64,000 nucleotides of DNA, taken from assembly GCA_017829075.1 (NCBI GenBank), contig JAGAJA010000107.1:20247-84246 (forward strand). Reading direction: 5' to 3'. A program made the position numbers and the translations under genes. A model generated the notes under the pieces. That model searched no databases, was not told the origin of the DNA, and saw only the letters and a list, made by a program, of their open reading frames with translations. This DNA is from Oscillospiraceae bacterium (GTDB lineage: Bacteria; Bacillota_A; Clostridia; Oscillospirales; Ruminococcaceae). This document shows positions 54,910-64,000 of this stretch, piece after piece. Each line of letters opens with the position of its first letter. Position 1 is the first letter of the stretch.

Positions 54910-55897
54910 TATATCGGTATTCATTCCGCATATCGGCTGTCCGCACAGGTGCAGCTTCTGCGACCAGCGGAGCATTTCCGGTGCGGCGCACGCGCCAACT
55001 CCGCAGGAGGTTTCCGAGCTTCTGGAGGGGCAGGCGCAGCACCTTTCCGACATCGGAATGACAGCGGAGATAGCGTTTTTCGGCGGCAGCTTTACGGCGA
55101 TCCCGCGGAGCTACATGGTGAGCCTGCTGGAGTGCGCCGGGAGCGCAGTGGAGAAGTATCCGCAGGTGTATTCCGGAATTCGCTGCTCCACACGACCGGA
55201 CTGCATTGACGAGGAAACCGTTTCGCTGCTGAAGAAGTACGGTATGACGGCGGTGGAGCTTGGGGCGCAGTCCATGAGCGGCGAGGTGCTTGAAGCCAAC
55301 GAGCGTGGGCATTCTCCGGAGGACGTCCGCCGGGCTGCGAAGCTTATCCGGGAGAGCGGGATATCACTGGGGCTTCAGATGATGACCGGACTTTACAAGG
55401 ACAGCGAGGACGCAGTGCGGCTCACCTGCCGGGAGTTTATCGCGATGAAACCGGACACAGTGCGTATCTACCCCACCGTAATCCTGAAAGGAACGCGGCT
55501 TGGTGAGCTTTACGAGAGCGGTGAATACCGCAGCTTTGGATTTGAGCAGACAGTGGACTTGTGCGCGGAGTTACTGCGGGAGTTCACTGGCGCGGGGATA
55601 AGGGTTATCCGCATGGGACTTCACGCTTCAAAGGACGTGGAGCGGGATATGCTGGGGGGAGTTTATCACCCGGCATTCCGTGAAATTGTGGAGAGCCGGC
55701 TGTTCCTGCGGGACGCGGAGAAGCTGCTGTCCCGGCTGCCTCAGGGAGAGTACACCCTGTACACCGACCCGAAGGACATCAGCAGACTGACCGGGCAGAA
55801 GCGCGGAAATATCGCTGCGCTGGCAGAAATGGGATATTCCGTCAGGGTGAAGCCCTGCGCAGGGGAATATATCCGGGCTGAAAAGTCGTTAAAATAA
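54896..55897 (+). CDS. Radical SAM protein, Elp3-like
   Basis: A 333-residue radical SAM enzyme. CPHRCSFC (Cys at 15, 19 and 22) binds the [4Fe-4S] cluster, and AFFGGSFTAIP and MTAVELGAQSMS are typical of the Elp3-like group. It lacks the acetyltransferase half of true Elp3, so it is shorter. This protein commonly sits between rnc and smc in Clostridia; its substrate is not known. The start overlaps rnc. Confidence 0.9.
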   Translation: MKRTNISVFIPHIGCPHRCSFCDQRSISGAAHAPTPQEVSELLEGQAQHLSDIGMTAEIAFFGGSFTAIPRSYMVSLLECAGSAVEKYPQVYSGIRCSTRPDCIDEETVSLLKKYGMTAVELGAQSMSGEVLEANERGHSPEDVRRAAKLIRESGISLGLQMMTGLYKDSEDAVRLTCREFIAMKPDTVRIYPTVILKGTRLGELYESGEYRSFGFEQTVDLCAELLREFTGAGIRVIRMGLHASKDVERDMLGGVYHPAFREIVESRLFLRDAEKLLSRLPQGEYTLYTDPKDISRLTGQKRGNIAALAEMGYSVRVKPCAGEYIRAEKSLK

Positions 55898-55925
55898 TTG
55901 AATGTTAAAATATTGAGGGCATTGA

Positions 55926-58900
55926 ATGTTTTTTAAGTCACTAGAGATCCACGGCTTCAAGTCCTTTGCGGACAAGACCGTGCTGAATTTTGACGCCCAG
56001 ACCACTGCGGTGGTCGGCAGCAACGGCAACGGAAAGAGCAATATAAGTGACGCCCTGCGCTGGGTAATGGGAGAGCAGGGCGCAAAGACCCTGCGCGGCG
56101 AGAAAATGGAGGACGTTATCTTCCACGGGACTACCGACAGAAAGCCTATGGGCTTTGCGAAGGTCGCGCTGTGCATAGACAATACCGACCGCGCGCTTCC
56201 GGTTGACGCGGACGAGGTGACTATCTCCAGAAAGCTGTACCGCAGCGGTGAGAGCGAATACCTGATAAACGGCGCGAAGTCCCGCTTGAAGGACATTCAG
56301 GAAATGCTGCTCGGCACGGGTCTTGGACGTGACGGCTACTCCATAATCGGACAGGGCAGAGTTGCGGAGATAGTAAATGCGAGGGGAACTCAGCGGCGGG
56401 AGATTTTCGAGGAAGCCGCCGGAATTTCCCTGTTCCTGCACAAGAAAGCCGAAGCCGAAAAGGAGCTTGAAAGCGCGGAGGAGAACATTCTCCGGCAGAA
56501 GGACATTATACGGCTTGACGAGGAGCGTCTGCCGGTGCTGAAAAGGCAGTCGGAAAAGGCGGTGCTTGCCGCTGAGCTTATCGACCAGAAAAAGGATCTG
56601 GAGATCTCAGTCGGCGCTGCGCACTATGAGGAGCGGCGTTCCGCGATAAAGAAGCTGGACGACGATCTGCTGCTCAACCGCGCGGAATGCGAGCATTACG
56701 AAAAGGACGTGGAGAAGCTCCAGAGCAGCATTGAGGAAAGCACCGAGAAAAAGCAGCGCATTCAGGCGGAACTTGAGCGTTTCCGCAGAAGCCGCGAGGC
56801 AGTGAACACCGAGATCGCGGAAAAGCGTTCCAGCATTCAGGTGTTTGAGAACGACCTAAAGCACAACGAAGCGCGCCGCAAAGAGCTTGCTGAGCAGATA
56901 GCGAACGCGGAGGAGAGCAGCCGCAGCTTTGACGAGGGCATAAAGGAATTCAAGCAGAAGATAGAGGAAAAGCAGGCTCAGCTTGCTGAAATGGAGCAGA
57001 AGCGCGCTGAAACTCAGCAGAAGCTGTCTGAGATAGCGGAGCAGAGCGAGCAGAGCAGCCGCGCCTATTCCGAGCTGGAGCAGAAGCTGGCGCAGGCGTA
57101 TCGTGAGCGCAGCGAAGCGGACGCACGTTCGGCTCAGGCGGAGCATTCCGCGGAGGAAGCCGCAGAGCAGAAGCGTGTGTTTTTAAGCGATGCAGAGAAT
57201 GCCGAGGCAAAGCTGAAGGAATATTCCGACAGCAAAGCGGCGGCGGAAAAGCAGCTTTCTGAAATAGCCGAGCAGCGCGACGCGAAGCAGAACAGGCTTT
57301 CTGGATACCAGCGGCTCAACGAGGGAAAAGTCCGCCGTATGAACGAGGCAAAGTCCGAAGCGGACAAGGTAAACGACGAGCTGGACACCAAGCAGAAGCG
57401 CTACAAGCTGCTTGAGGACGTTGAGAAGAGCATGGAGGGCTACACCCACAGCGTAAAGGAGCTGATGAAAGCCTCCCAGCAGGGCAGAATAGGCGGAATT
57501 CACGGCACTGTCGCAGATGTAGTCAGCATGGACGAGCGTTTTGTCATCGCGGTGGAAACCGCGCTTGGCGCAGCTATGCAGAATATAATCGTTGACAACG
57601 AGGAAACCGCGAAGCGCTGCATACGTTTCCTGAAAGAAACCAATGCGGGACGTGCGACTATGCTCCCTATCTCGGCGATGAAGGGACGCAGCCTTAACGA
57701 GCCGCGTCTGTCCTCCGAGCCGGGGTTTGAGGGCATTGCCAGCGACCTTGTGGGCTGCGATGACGAGTATCAGAACATAATCCGCTATCTGCTGGGACTT
57801 ACTGCGATCGTGGACGATATCGACACGGCGGCATTCCTGAGCAAGAAGTACGGCGCGCGGTTCAGGATCGTAACTCTTGACGGTCAGGTGGTAAATGCCG
57901 GCGGTTCCTTTACAGGAGGAAGCCGGGGCAACGGCGCGGGAATAATCTCCCGAAAGCAGGAGCGCAGCGCGCTTTACACCGAGGTCATTGAGCTTCGCAA
58001 AAAGCTGAGCGAAAAGAACGAGGCTTTCCGGCAGTATCAGGCGGAGGCGGCGAAGTTCGCTGTGGAGATAGAGGGCATGGAGGACGAGCTGAAAGCCCTT
58101 GACGCTCAGGAAATAAGCAGCCGCGCAGAGCTTTCAAAGTACGCAATGCTCATCGAGCAGCTTTCGCAGCAGACTGAAACCTCCCGGCAGGCGCTGGAGC
58201 GTTTTGATGCGCAGATAAAGCAGTATAACGAGCAGATAGCCCGCAGCCGCAGTGAAATAGCGGAATGCGACAAACAGATCGCTGAGATCGAGGAACAGCA
58301 GAAGCAGTCCGGCAGCGAGCGTGACAGCGCGGCGGGTCATATAAAGGAGCTTTCGGATATTCTGTCCCAGCTCAATCTTGACAGGGTAGCCGCTGAAAAG
58401 GATATAGACGCATTCCGTGTGGAGATACGCACAAGGGAGGAAAACCGCCGTGCGCTGTTCCAGAGCAGCGACAGCTACAAGGAAACAGTAGCGGCTCTCG
58501 AAGCGGACGACGACAGAATCCGCCTTGATATCGAGCGGGTGAAGAAGGAAATAGAGCAGCACAGCGGCGAGCTTACCGACAAGGAAGCTGACATCAGCCG
58601 CTCAATGTCGGAGATAGAGCAGCTAGAGCTTAGCATAGGTCAGATGCACCGGGACATAAACGAGGCAAACTCCAACAAGGAGCATTTCGCGCGGGAAACC
58701 GCAAGGCTTGAGGAACGGCGCACCGGCGAGCTTCGTGAGCAGGAGCGGATAGTCGCAATGCTGAACGACAGCTACAATCTGACCGTATCTATGGCTATTG
58801 AGCAGGCGAAGCCGCTGGAAAACCTCCTTGCGGCGGAAAACGAGCTGGAGGAGCTGCGCAAGCGGATATCCTCTCTCGGAAATGTCAACATGGAGTCCAT

Positions 58901-59495
58901 TGAGGAATACCGGACGGTGGCGGAGAGGTACGAGTTCCAGACCGCGCAGCTTGCGGATATCGAAAAGAGCAAGCGTGAGCTGGAAAAGCTCATCTCCGAC
59001 CTCACCGAGGACATCAAAACCCGGTTCCTCAACAGCTTTGAGGAGATAAACAAGAGCTTCAAGGAGATATTCGTCAGCATTTTCGGTGACGGAGCGCATG
59101 GAGAATTAAAGCTCACCGACCCGGAGGACGTGCTGAATTCCGGTATTGAGATACTTGCTGCACCGCCGGGAAAGGTTATCAAGAACCTTATTTCCCTGTC
59201 CGGCGGCGAGCAGACGATGGTGGCAATTACAATATACTTTGCGATACTAAAGCACCGCCCCACGCCGTTCTGTATGCTGGACGAGGTAGACGCTGCGCTT
59301 GACGATGTGAATGTGGACAAGTACATTACATATCTTAACCAGTTCAGCAGCCAGACCCAGCTTATGGTAATAACTCACCGCCGCGGCACGATCGAGGGCT
59401 GCAAGGTGCTTTACGGCGTATTCATGCAGGAAAAGGGCGTGTCAAGACTGCTGCGCCGCGACCTTGCGGACGAGCTGGACGTAGAGCTGAAATAG
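55926..59495 (+). CDS. smc: Chromosome segregation protein SMC
   Basis: A 1189-residue condensin ATPase. The N-terminal head has [25 protein letters not shown] Walker A (about residues 32-40). Two long coiled coils flank a hinge (about 515-680, with [15 protein letters not shown] and [14 protein letters not shown]). The C-terminal head has the signature [17 protein letters not shown] and Walker [12 protein letters not shown]. It is followed by ftsY; scpAB are elsewhere. Confidence 0.97.
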   Translation: MFFKSLEIHGFKSFADKTVLNFDAQTTAVVGSNGNGKSNISDALRWVMGEQGAKTLRGEKMEDVIFHGTTDRKPMGFAKVALCIDNTDRALPVDADEVTISRKLYRSGESEYLINGAKSRLKDIQEMLLGTGLGRDGYSIIGQGRVAEIVNARGTQRREIFEEAAGISLFLHKKAEAEKELESAEENILRQKDIIRLDEERLPVLKRQSEKAVLAAELIDQKKDLEISVGAAHYEERRSAIKKLDDDLLLNRAECEHYEKDVEKLQSSIEESTEKKQRIQAELERFRRSREAVNTEIAEKRSSIQVFENDLKHNEARRKELAEQIANAEESSRSFDEGIKEFKQKIEEKQAQLAEMEQKRAETQQKLSEIAEQSEQSSRAYSELEQKLAQAYRERSEADARSAQAEHSAEEAAEQKRVFLSDAENAEAKLKEYSDSKAAAEKQLSEIAEQRDAKQNRLSGYQRLNEGKVRRMNEAKSEADKVNDELDTKQKRYKLLEDVEKSMEGYTHSVKELMKASQQGRIGGIHGTVADVVSMDERFVIAVETALGAAMQNIIVDNEETAKRCIRFLKETNAGRATMLPISAMKGRSLNEPRLSSEPGFEGIASDLVGCDDEYQNIIRYLLGLTAIVDDIDTAAFLSKKYGARFRIVTLDGQVVNAGGSFTGGSRGNGAGIISRKQERSALYTEVIELRKKLSEKNEAFRQYQAEAAKFAVEIEGMEDELKALDAQEISSRAELSKYAMLIEQLSQQTETSRQALERFDAQIKQYNEQIARSRSEIAECDKQIAEIEEQQKQSGSERDSAAGHIKELSDILSQLNLDRVAAEKDIDAFRVEIRTREENRRALFQSSDSYKETVAALEADDDRIRLDIERVKKEIEQHSGELTDKEADISRSMSEIEQLELSIGQMHRDINEANSNKEHFARETARLEERRTGELREQERIVAMLNDSYNLTVSMAIEQAKPLENLLAAENELEELRKRISSLGNVNMESIEEYRTVAERYEFQTAQLADIEKSKRELEKLISDLTEDIKTRFLNSFEEINKSFKEIFVSIFGDGAHGELKLTDPEDVLNSGIEILAAPPGKVIKNLISLSGGEQTMVAITIYFAILKHRPTPFCMLDEVDAALDDVNVDKYITYLNQFSSQTQLMVITHRRGTIEGCKVLYGVFMQEKGVSRLLRRDLADELDVELK

Positions 59496-59551
59496 TATTA
59501 ATTATCCGGAAACGCACATAATGATTATTGAACCGCCGAAATGGAGGATCT

Positions 59552-60754
59552 ATGGGATTTTTTGATAAATTCAGAAAGAAGAACAAGCAGGAGGAAAGCG
59601 AAGATGAGCTTCTCAGCCAGCAGGCAGAAGAAACCGAAGAAGCTGAACCTGAACAGGCTGACACGGCTGACGGTGAGCTTTCCGGGGATAATGCCGAGAT
59701 CGACGGGGAACAGCCGGAGAACGCTGAGGAACTCCCTGCCGAAGCCGATAAAGAAGAGCTGATCTCGCCCGCCGAGCCGGAGGACGCTCCCGAATACGCC
59801 GAGGACTCTGGATTTCCGGACGAGCAGCCGGAGGAGCACATCAAGAAGCCGGGACTGTTCGAGAAGCTGAAAAACGGTCTGAAAAAGACGAAAGAGGGCT
59901 TCATGAGCAAGGTGGAGCTGCTGATGAACAGCTTCACGAAGATAGACGAGGACTTCTTTGACGAGCTGGAGGAAACGCTGATTTTATCGGATATCGGCGC
60001 GGAAACCTCAATGGATATCTGCGACCAGCTTCGGGCGGCGGTAAAGCGCACCGGCGCGACAGACCCTGCGGACGTGAAGCAGCTTCTGCGGGACATCATC
60101 GCGGAAATGCTCACCGGAGAAAACGAGCTGAAGCTTGACACCAAGCCCTCCGTGGTTATGGTTATCGGCGTGAACGGCGCAGGAAAGACCACCACCATAG
60201 GAAAGCTTGCGGCAAACCTCAAGGCGCAGGGCAAAAAGGTGCTTGTTGCGGCGGCGGACACATTCCGCGCGGCGGCTATCGACCAGCTCAACGTCTGGAC
60301 TGACCGGGCAGGAGTTGACATCATCAAGCACAGCGAGGGCAGCGACCCGGCGGCGGTGGTGTTCGACGCGCTGACTGCGGCAAAGGCAAGGGGGGTGGAC
60401 GTAGTCCTGTGCGATACCGCCGGACGTCTTCACAATAAAAAGAACCTCATGGAGGAACTGAAAAAGATCGCAAGGGTCATTGACCGTGAAGTCCCGGACG
60501 CCTGCGTTGAAACTTTATTGGTTTTAGACGCGACTACTGGACAGAATGCAGTCAATCAGGCGAAACTTTTCAGTGAAAGTGCCGAAATTACAGGAATTGT
60601 TCTCACAAAGCTTGACGGAACGGCAAAAGGTGGTATAATAATACCTATAAAGAACGAACTTGGAATTCCGGTTAAGCTGGTGGGAGTAGGCGAGAAGATC
60701 GACGATCTCCAGCCGTTTGTGCCTGCGGACTATGTTCAGGCTTTATTTGAGTGA
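59552..60754 (+). CDS. ftsY: Signal recognition particle receptor FtsY
   Basis: A 400-residue SRP receptor that delivers ribosomes making membrane proteins. An acidic Glu/Asp-rich N-terminus (about 10-100) precedes the NG domain, with [18 protein letters not shown] (about residue 206), [30 protein letters not shown] and [20 protein letters not shown] precedes the ATG at 59552, which is preferred to an upstream in-frame ATG. The smc-ftsY order is conserved in Firmicutes. Confidence 0.96.
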   Translation: MGFFDKFRKKNKQEESEDELLSQQAEETEEAEPEQADTADGELSGDNAEIDGEQPENAEELPAEADKEELISPAEPEDAPEYAEDSGFPDEQPEEHIKKPGLFEKLKNGLKKTKEGFMSKVELLMNSFTKIDEDFFDELEETLILSDIGAETSMDICDQLRAAVKRTGATDPADVKQLLRDIIAEMLTGENELKLDTKPSVVMVIGVNGAGKTTTIGKLAANLKAQGKKVLVAAADTFRAAAIDQLNVWTDRAGVDIIKHSEGSDPAAVVFDALTAAKARGVDVVLCDTAGRLHNKKNLMEELKKIARVIDREVPDACVETLLVLDATTGQNAVNQAKLFSESAEITGIVLTKLDGTAKGGIIIPIKNELGIPVKLVGVGEKIDDLQPFVPADYVQALFE

Positions 60755-60794
60755 ATAATGCACATCAGTGCAATAAAATTGGAAAGGATTTTTT

Positions 60795-61442
60795 ATGAAA
60801 CATCTTCACAAATCAGGCGAAGAAAAACCTGCCGCCTCGTCGCCTGTCCGACAGCGGTTAATCATTGCGTCAAATAATCAGGGCAAGATCCGGGAGTTCA
60901 GAAAGCTTCTGGAGCCGTTTGGATTTGACGTTGTGTCAATGCGTGAGGCAGGCTTTACAGAGGAAATTGTCGAGGACGGAGATACCTTTGAGGAAAACGC
61001 CCACATCAAGGCGCGGGCGGTCTTTGAAGCGACCGGACTTCCGACTATCGCAGACGACAGCGGACTGGAAATAGACTTCCTCAACGGCGCGCCGGGAATT
61101 TATTCCGCAAGATATGCCGGAGAGGGCGCTTCTGACAAGGAGCTTTGCGAAAAGGTGCTTGAGGAAATGCACGGAGTATCCAGACCGCTCAGAGAAGCAC
61201 GGTTCGTCTGCTCGATATACTTCATTTATGCCGAGGACGACGAGTATTCCGTCAACGGCACGATAGAGGGCTACATAGGCGATGAAATGACCGGCGAAAA
61301 GGGCTTCGGCTATGACCCGATATTCATGGTGGACGAGGACACGAGCATGGCGGAGCTTGACGAGGAAGAAAAGAACAGGATAAGCCATCGGGCAAGGGCT
61401 TTTGAGCAGCTTGCTCAGATATTAAAGGAGAAATTCGGTTAA
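60795..61442 (+). CDS. rdgB: Non-canonical purine NTP pyrophosphatase (RdgB/HAM1)
   Basis: A 215-residue enzyme that hydrolyses dITP/ITP/XTP to prevent their incorporation. LIIASNNQGKIREF, TIADDSGLEIDFLNGAPG, KGFGYDPIF and NRISHRARAF are conserved. It carries an extra N-terminal segment of about 20 residues (KHLHKSGEEKPAASS). AAAGGA precedes the ATG. Its stop overlaps the next start by 1 nt. Confidence 0.95.
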   Translation: MKHLHKSGEEKPAASSPVRQRLIIASNNQGKIREFRKLLEPFGFDVVSMREAGFTEEIVEDGDTFEENAHIKARAVFEATGLPTIADDSGLEIDFLNGAPGIYSARYAGEGASDKELCEKVLEEMHGVSRPLREARFVCSIYFIYAEDDEYSVNGTIEGYIGDEMTGEKGFGYDPIFMVDEDTSMAELDEEEKNRISHRARAFEQLAQILKEKFG

Positions 61443-61738
61443 TGCTGACTAGTAAACAGAGGGCGCATCTGCGTTCGATAGCGCAGAGCTACAACACCAT
61501 ATTCTTTGTCGGAAAGCAGGGCATAGGCGATGAGCTTGTGAAGCAGCTTGACGACGTGCTGAACTGCCGGGAGCTTATCAAGGTGGGAGTGCAGGAGAAC
61601 TGCGAATTCACCGCAAGAGAAGCTGCCGACCAGCTTGCGGAGCTTACAAAGTCCGAGGTGGTGCAGGTCATCGGCAGGAAATTCGTGCTTTGGCGGCGCA
61701 GCAAAGACCCCAAAAAGCGGGTGATAGAGCTTGAGTGA
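61442..61738 (+). CDS. yhbY: YhbY-type RNA-binding protein (CRM domain)
   Basis: A 98-residue CRM-domain protein associated with pre-50S particles. LTSKQRAHLRSIAQ, FFVGKQGI and VVQVIGRKFVLWRRSKDPKK are typical. It overlaps rdgB by 1 nt and nadD by 8 nt. Confidence 0.93.
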   Translation: MLTSKQRAHLRSIAQSYNTIFFVGKQGIGDELVKQLDDVLNCRELIKVGVQENCEFTAREAADQLAELTKSEVVQVIGRKFVLWRRSKDPKKRVIELE

Positions 61739-62330
61739 GGTTAAAAAGACTGGAATTTTCGGCGGCGCATTCAATCCCGTGCATAACGGTCATGTAAGAC
61801 TTGCGGAGGAGGCTGTGAAGCAGCTTAAGCTCCGCAGACTGCTGATAATTCCGACATATGTTTCGCCCCACAAGCACACCGAGCTGCTGCCCTATGAGGA
61901 CAGGGCGGAGATGTGCCGCAGAGCCTTCGGGCATATTAAGGGCGCGGAGGTAAGCGACATTGAGGTGCGTCTGGGAGGCACAAGCTACACGATAAACACC
62001 GTTCGGGCGCTGAAAGACCTCTATCCGGACGAGCAGCTTTTCCTGCTCATCGGCGGGGATATGCTGTTCAGCTTCGACCAGTGGTATAAGTACGAGTCGC
62101 TGCTAAAGGAAACAAAGGTCTGCGCGGCGGCGAGAGAGGGCGATTCCCTTGCGGACATGATGGAATACGCAAACGAGCTTGGGCGCGTCAAAGTCCTGCC
62201 CACGCAGGTGATAGAGATGTCCTCCACCGAGGTAAGAAAGACTGTTGCAGATGGCGGGGATATCTCAGACATGGTACCGCAGGGAGTTGCGGAATATATC
62301 CGTGAAAAGGGACTATACAGGAACATCTGA
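61731..62330 (+). CDS. nadD: Nicotinate-nucleotide adenylyltransferase
   Basis: A 199-residue enzyme that makes deamido-NAD from nicotinate mononucleotide and ATP. GIFGGAFNPVHNGHVRL (HxGH motif) and MSSTEVRK (the ISSTxxR motif) are present. The start is TTG at 61731, inside the end of yhbY. The yhbY-nadD-yqeK-rsfS series is common in Firmicutes, though here a further gene intervenes. Confidence 0.95.
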   Translation: MSEVKKTGIFGGAFNPVHNGHVRLAEEAVKQLKLRRLLIIPTYVSPHKHTELLPYEDRAEMCRRAFGHIKGAEVSDIEVRLGGTSYTINTVRALKDLYPDEQLFLLIGGDMLFSFDQWYKYESLLKETKVCAAAREGDSLADMMEYANELGRVKVLPTQVIEMSSTEVRKTVADGGDISDMVPQGVAEYIREKGLYRNI

Positions 62331-62351
62331 CAGATTTTGAGGAGAGCGGCT

Positions 62352-62705
62352 ATGAAAAAGTGGTACGACGAGGAATACGAATTTGAGATAGAGGTAGTTG
62401 GATTTCTGCGCGGCGACCATACCGAACGCTACTGCCGAAACGGCGAGGAGATCGGAGATAAGTACCGCTGCACCTACGGCTGCCCCGTGAACTCCGACGG
62501 ATACGGAATTTGCAGCAAAACCATGATGATGCTGTATCCGCTCATGGAAGCAGTCAGAAGCGGCGGCGATCTGGAAAACCTCGGCGGTGACGGGAAATAC
62601 AGCAAAACTATCGTTTGCCCTGACGGGTGCGTGATGTTTCGGCTGACCGCCAAGCCGCTTGGCAACGAGAATTTCCACAAGGGCGGCTTTTGGAAGGAAC
62701 CGTGA
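62352..62705 (+). CDS. TIGR04076 family protein
   Basis: A 117-residue Cys-rich protein of unknown function with YCRNGEEIGDKYRCTYGCP, GYGICSKTMMMLYPLMEAVRSGG and KTIVCPDGCVMFRLTAK, which fit TIGR04076. The repeated Cys pairs suggest metal or redox chemistry, unproven. GAGGAG precedes the ATG at 62352. It lies between nadD and yqeK, an uncommon place. Confidence 0.85.
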   Translation: MKKWYDEEYEFEIEVVGFLRGDHTERYCRNGEEIGDKYRCTYGCPVNSDGYGICSKTMMMLYPLMEAVRSGGDLENLGGDGKYSKTIVCPDGCVMFRLTAKPLGNENFHKGGFWKEP

Positions 62706-62743
62706 CATTTCCCGGTCTATGATGTAATACGGAGGTCTTTTTA

Positions 62744-63337
62744 TTGAGCAGATACAAGGAATTTGACGACTACGAGGATATGCTGAAGGAGCGGCTTTCA
62801 AAGAAGCGCTTTACCCACACCATGAACGTTGCGGAGGCTTGCTATGACCTCGCGGAGCGGTTCGGCGGGGACGAAAAGCGATGCTACCTCGCAGGAATGC
62901 TACACGATATCATGAAGGAGGAACTTCCGGAGAAGCAGCGGCAAATGACTATTGACAGCGGAATGCGCCCGGATCCTGCGGAAATTGACACTCCTGCGCT
63001 GTGGCACGCCGTGGCAGGAGCCGCTTATGTCCGGCAGAAACTGAAAATAGATGACGAGGAGATACTCACCGGAATACGTTTCCACACCATAGGCTGCGCT
63101 AAGATGACGCTTCTTGAAAAGATCGTCTATCTCGGCGATATGATCTCCGCGGAACGAAGCTACAAAGATGTTGACAAATTCCGGAAAATCTGCTATGATG
63201 ATCTTGACAAGGCAATGGCGGTGGCGCTTGCCTACAATATCACCGACGTGTGCAAAAAGTGCGGACAACTGCCGCATTACACGGTTGAAGCATACAATTT
63301 TTACCTGAAATATAACAAAGATAAGGAGAGCTTATGA
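62744..63337 (+). CDS. yqeK: YqeK HD-domain Ap4A hydrolase
   Basis: A 197-residue HD hydrolase; in Bacillus the YqeK family cleaves diadenosine tetraphosphate symmetrically to ADP. KRFTHTMNVAEACYDLAERF, AGMLHDIMKE (His-Asp at about residue 54) and IRFHTIGCAKMTLLEKIVYLGDMIS give the metal ligands. The start is TTG after GGAGGT. Its stop overlaps rsfS by 4 nt (ATGA). Confidence 0.93.
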   Translation: MSRYKEFDDYEDMLKERLSKKRFTHTMNVAEACYDLAERFGGDEKRCYLAGMLHDIMKEELPEKQRQMTIDSGMRPDPAEIDTPALWHAVAGAAYVRQKLKIDDEEILTGIRFHTIGCAKMTLLEKIVYLGDMISAERSYKDVDKFRKICYDDLDKAMAVALAYNITDVCKKCGQLPHYTVEAYNFYLKYNKDKESL

Positions 63338-63687
63338 CTGACAGAGAAGAACTTGAAATAGCCGTAAAGGCGCTTGACTCCAAGAAAGCGACTAAGATAA
63401 CCGCCCTGAAGGTGGAGGATCTTACCATTCTCGCAAACTATTTCGTAATCGCTTCTGCGTCCAGCACAACGCAGGTCAAGGCGCTCGCTGACGAGGTGGA
63501 ATACCAGCTCGGCGAAAAGGGCGTGAAGCCGAAGAGCATTGAGGGCTATCAGAGCCAGAACTGGATAGTGCTGGATTATTACGATATCATCGTTCACGTT
63601 TTCCTTGAGGAAACAAGAGATTTCTACCAGCTTGAAAGGCTCTGGGCAGACGGAACGCCGGTAGATATTTCCGAGTGGACTAAGTAA
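63334..63687 (+). CDS. rsfS: Ribosome silencing factor RsfS
   Basis: A 117-residue Iojap-family protein that binds L14 and blocks subunit joining under poor nutrition. LEIAVKALDSKKATKITAL, LTILANYFVIASASSTTQVKAL and WIVLDYYDIIVHVFLEETRDFY match the family. It is coupled to yqeK through ATGA. Confidence 0.96.
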   Translation: MTDREELEIAVKALDSKKATKITALKVEDLTILANYFVIASASSTTQVKALADEVEYQLGEKGVKPKSIEGYQSQNWIVLDYYDIIVHVFLEETRDFYQLERLWADGTPVDISEWTK

Positions 63688-63707
63688 ACGCAACAATATC
63701 GCAAAAT

Positions 63708-63737
63708 AACCAATTATTTCCGATTTATTTGTTGGTT
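63708..63737 (+). terminator. Weak stem-loop after rsfS
   Basis: AACCAA and TTGGTT pair around an 18-nt loop, then TTC. It is a poor candidate terminator. Confidence 0.3.
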
Positions 63738-63779
63738 TTCACGAAAATGAAAAAATCTGAATAAATTTCAGATTACTGC

Positions 63780-63808
63780 TTGACAAAACCGCGAGTTTGC
63801 TATATAAT
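63780..63808 (+). promoter_or_regulatory. Consensus promoter of rpsU
   Basis: TTGACA and TATAAT, both perfect, with a 17-bp spacer, about 75 bp upstream of rpsU. Confidence 0.9.
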
Positions 63809-63881
63809 AATTTATATACTTTTTGTATAACTACAATCATGTAGATAACCTATGCCCACTGGCAAAGGGAGGGAAATATAG

Positions 63882-64000
63882 ATGGCAGAAATTCGTCTTG
63901 GCAAAAATGAATCTCTTGATACCGCTCTCAAGCGCTTCAAGCGTTCATGCGCAAGGGACGGCGTTCTTGCTGAAGTTCGTAAAAGAGAGCATTACGAAAA
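63882..64000 (+). CDS. rpsU: Ribosomal protein S21, 3' end cut by window edge
   Basis: The first 39 codons of S21, a small 30S protein. The product begins [20 protein letters not shown] and continues with the expected [17 protein letters not shown] precedes the ATG. The gene runs off the right edge. Confidence 0.95.
   Translation, partial: MAEIRLGKNESLDTALKRFKRSCARDGVLAEVRKREHYE

Overview
The window looks like a stretch of chromosome from a clostridial (Firmicutes) anaerobe, most likely a Ruminococcus-like member of the Oscillospirales. The case rests on strong Shine-Dalgarno sites, near-consensus sigma-A promoters with 17-bp spacers, two T-box leaders, the rimP-nusA-ylxR-ylxQ-infB and rnc-radical SAM-smc-ftsY gene orders, the dapL route to diaminopimelate, and a fairly GC-rich base composition. 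I see no prophage, integrase, transposase, CRISPR array, tRNA or rRNA gene. Species-level placement is inference.

Layout. 1-7.7 kb: the 3' part of a YfhO-type membrane protein, then (minus strand) a large MalT/LuxR-type regulator and a GH36 alpha-galactosidase, separated by a structured intergenic repeat. 7.8-15.5 kb: a tryptophan operon behind a Trp-specific T-box (trpE-G-D-C-F, an EFR1-type ferredoxin, trpB, trpA). trpB is split by one in-frame TAA. 15.5-17.0 kb (minus): dapL, preceded by an unannotated 34-codon gene with its own promoter. 17.1-23.7 kb: GNAT acetyltransferase, histidyl-tRNA synthetase, rimM, trmD, era, recO, and an EAL protein with a degenerate GGDEF domain. 23.7-25.8 kb (minus): proS behind a T-box. 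25.9-36.0 kb: the translation/transcription cluster rimP-nusA-ylxR-ylxQ-infB-rbfA-nrnA-truB-ribF-gltX; ylxQ seems to lack any ATG/GTG/TTG start that would give the complete protein. 36.1-41.5 kb: a Gld-like ABC exporter (ATPase, permease, GldG-like, DUF4340) plus a small unknown protein. 41.5-42.1 kb: a non-coding cluster of about ten hairpins. 42.2-44.5 kb: feoAB. 44.6-47.2 kb: serC and serA with a long nested hairpin between them. 47.3-48.8 kb: infC-rpmI-rplT behind an attenuator-like leader. 48.8-59.5 kb: rRNA methyltransferase, a nested stem-loop, topA, trmFO, plsX, rnc, radical SAM, smc. 59.5-64 kb: ftsY, rdgB, yhbY, nadD, a TIGR04076 protein, yqeK, rsfS and the start of rpsU.

Most of the window is housekeeping: ribosome maturation, tRNA modification and charging, chromosome segregation, and serine, tryptophan and lysine synthesis. 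No clearly new multi-gene system stands out. The best leads are the TAA in trpB, the redox gene inside the trp operon, the 34-residue peptide upstream of dapL, the probable AUA-started ylxQ together with TTG-started infB and infC, and the unexplained structured intergenic elements.
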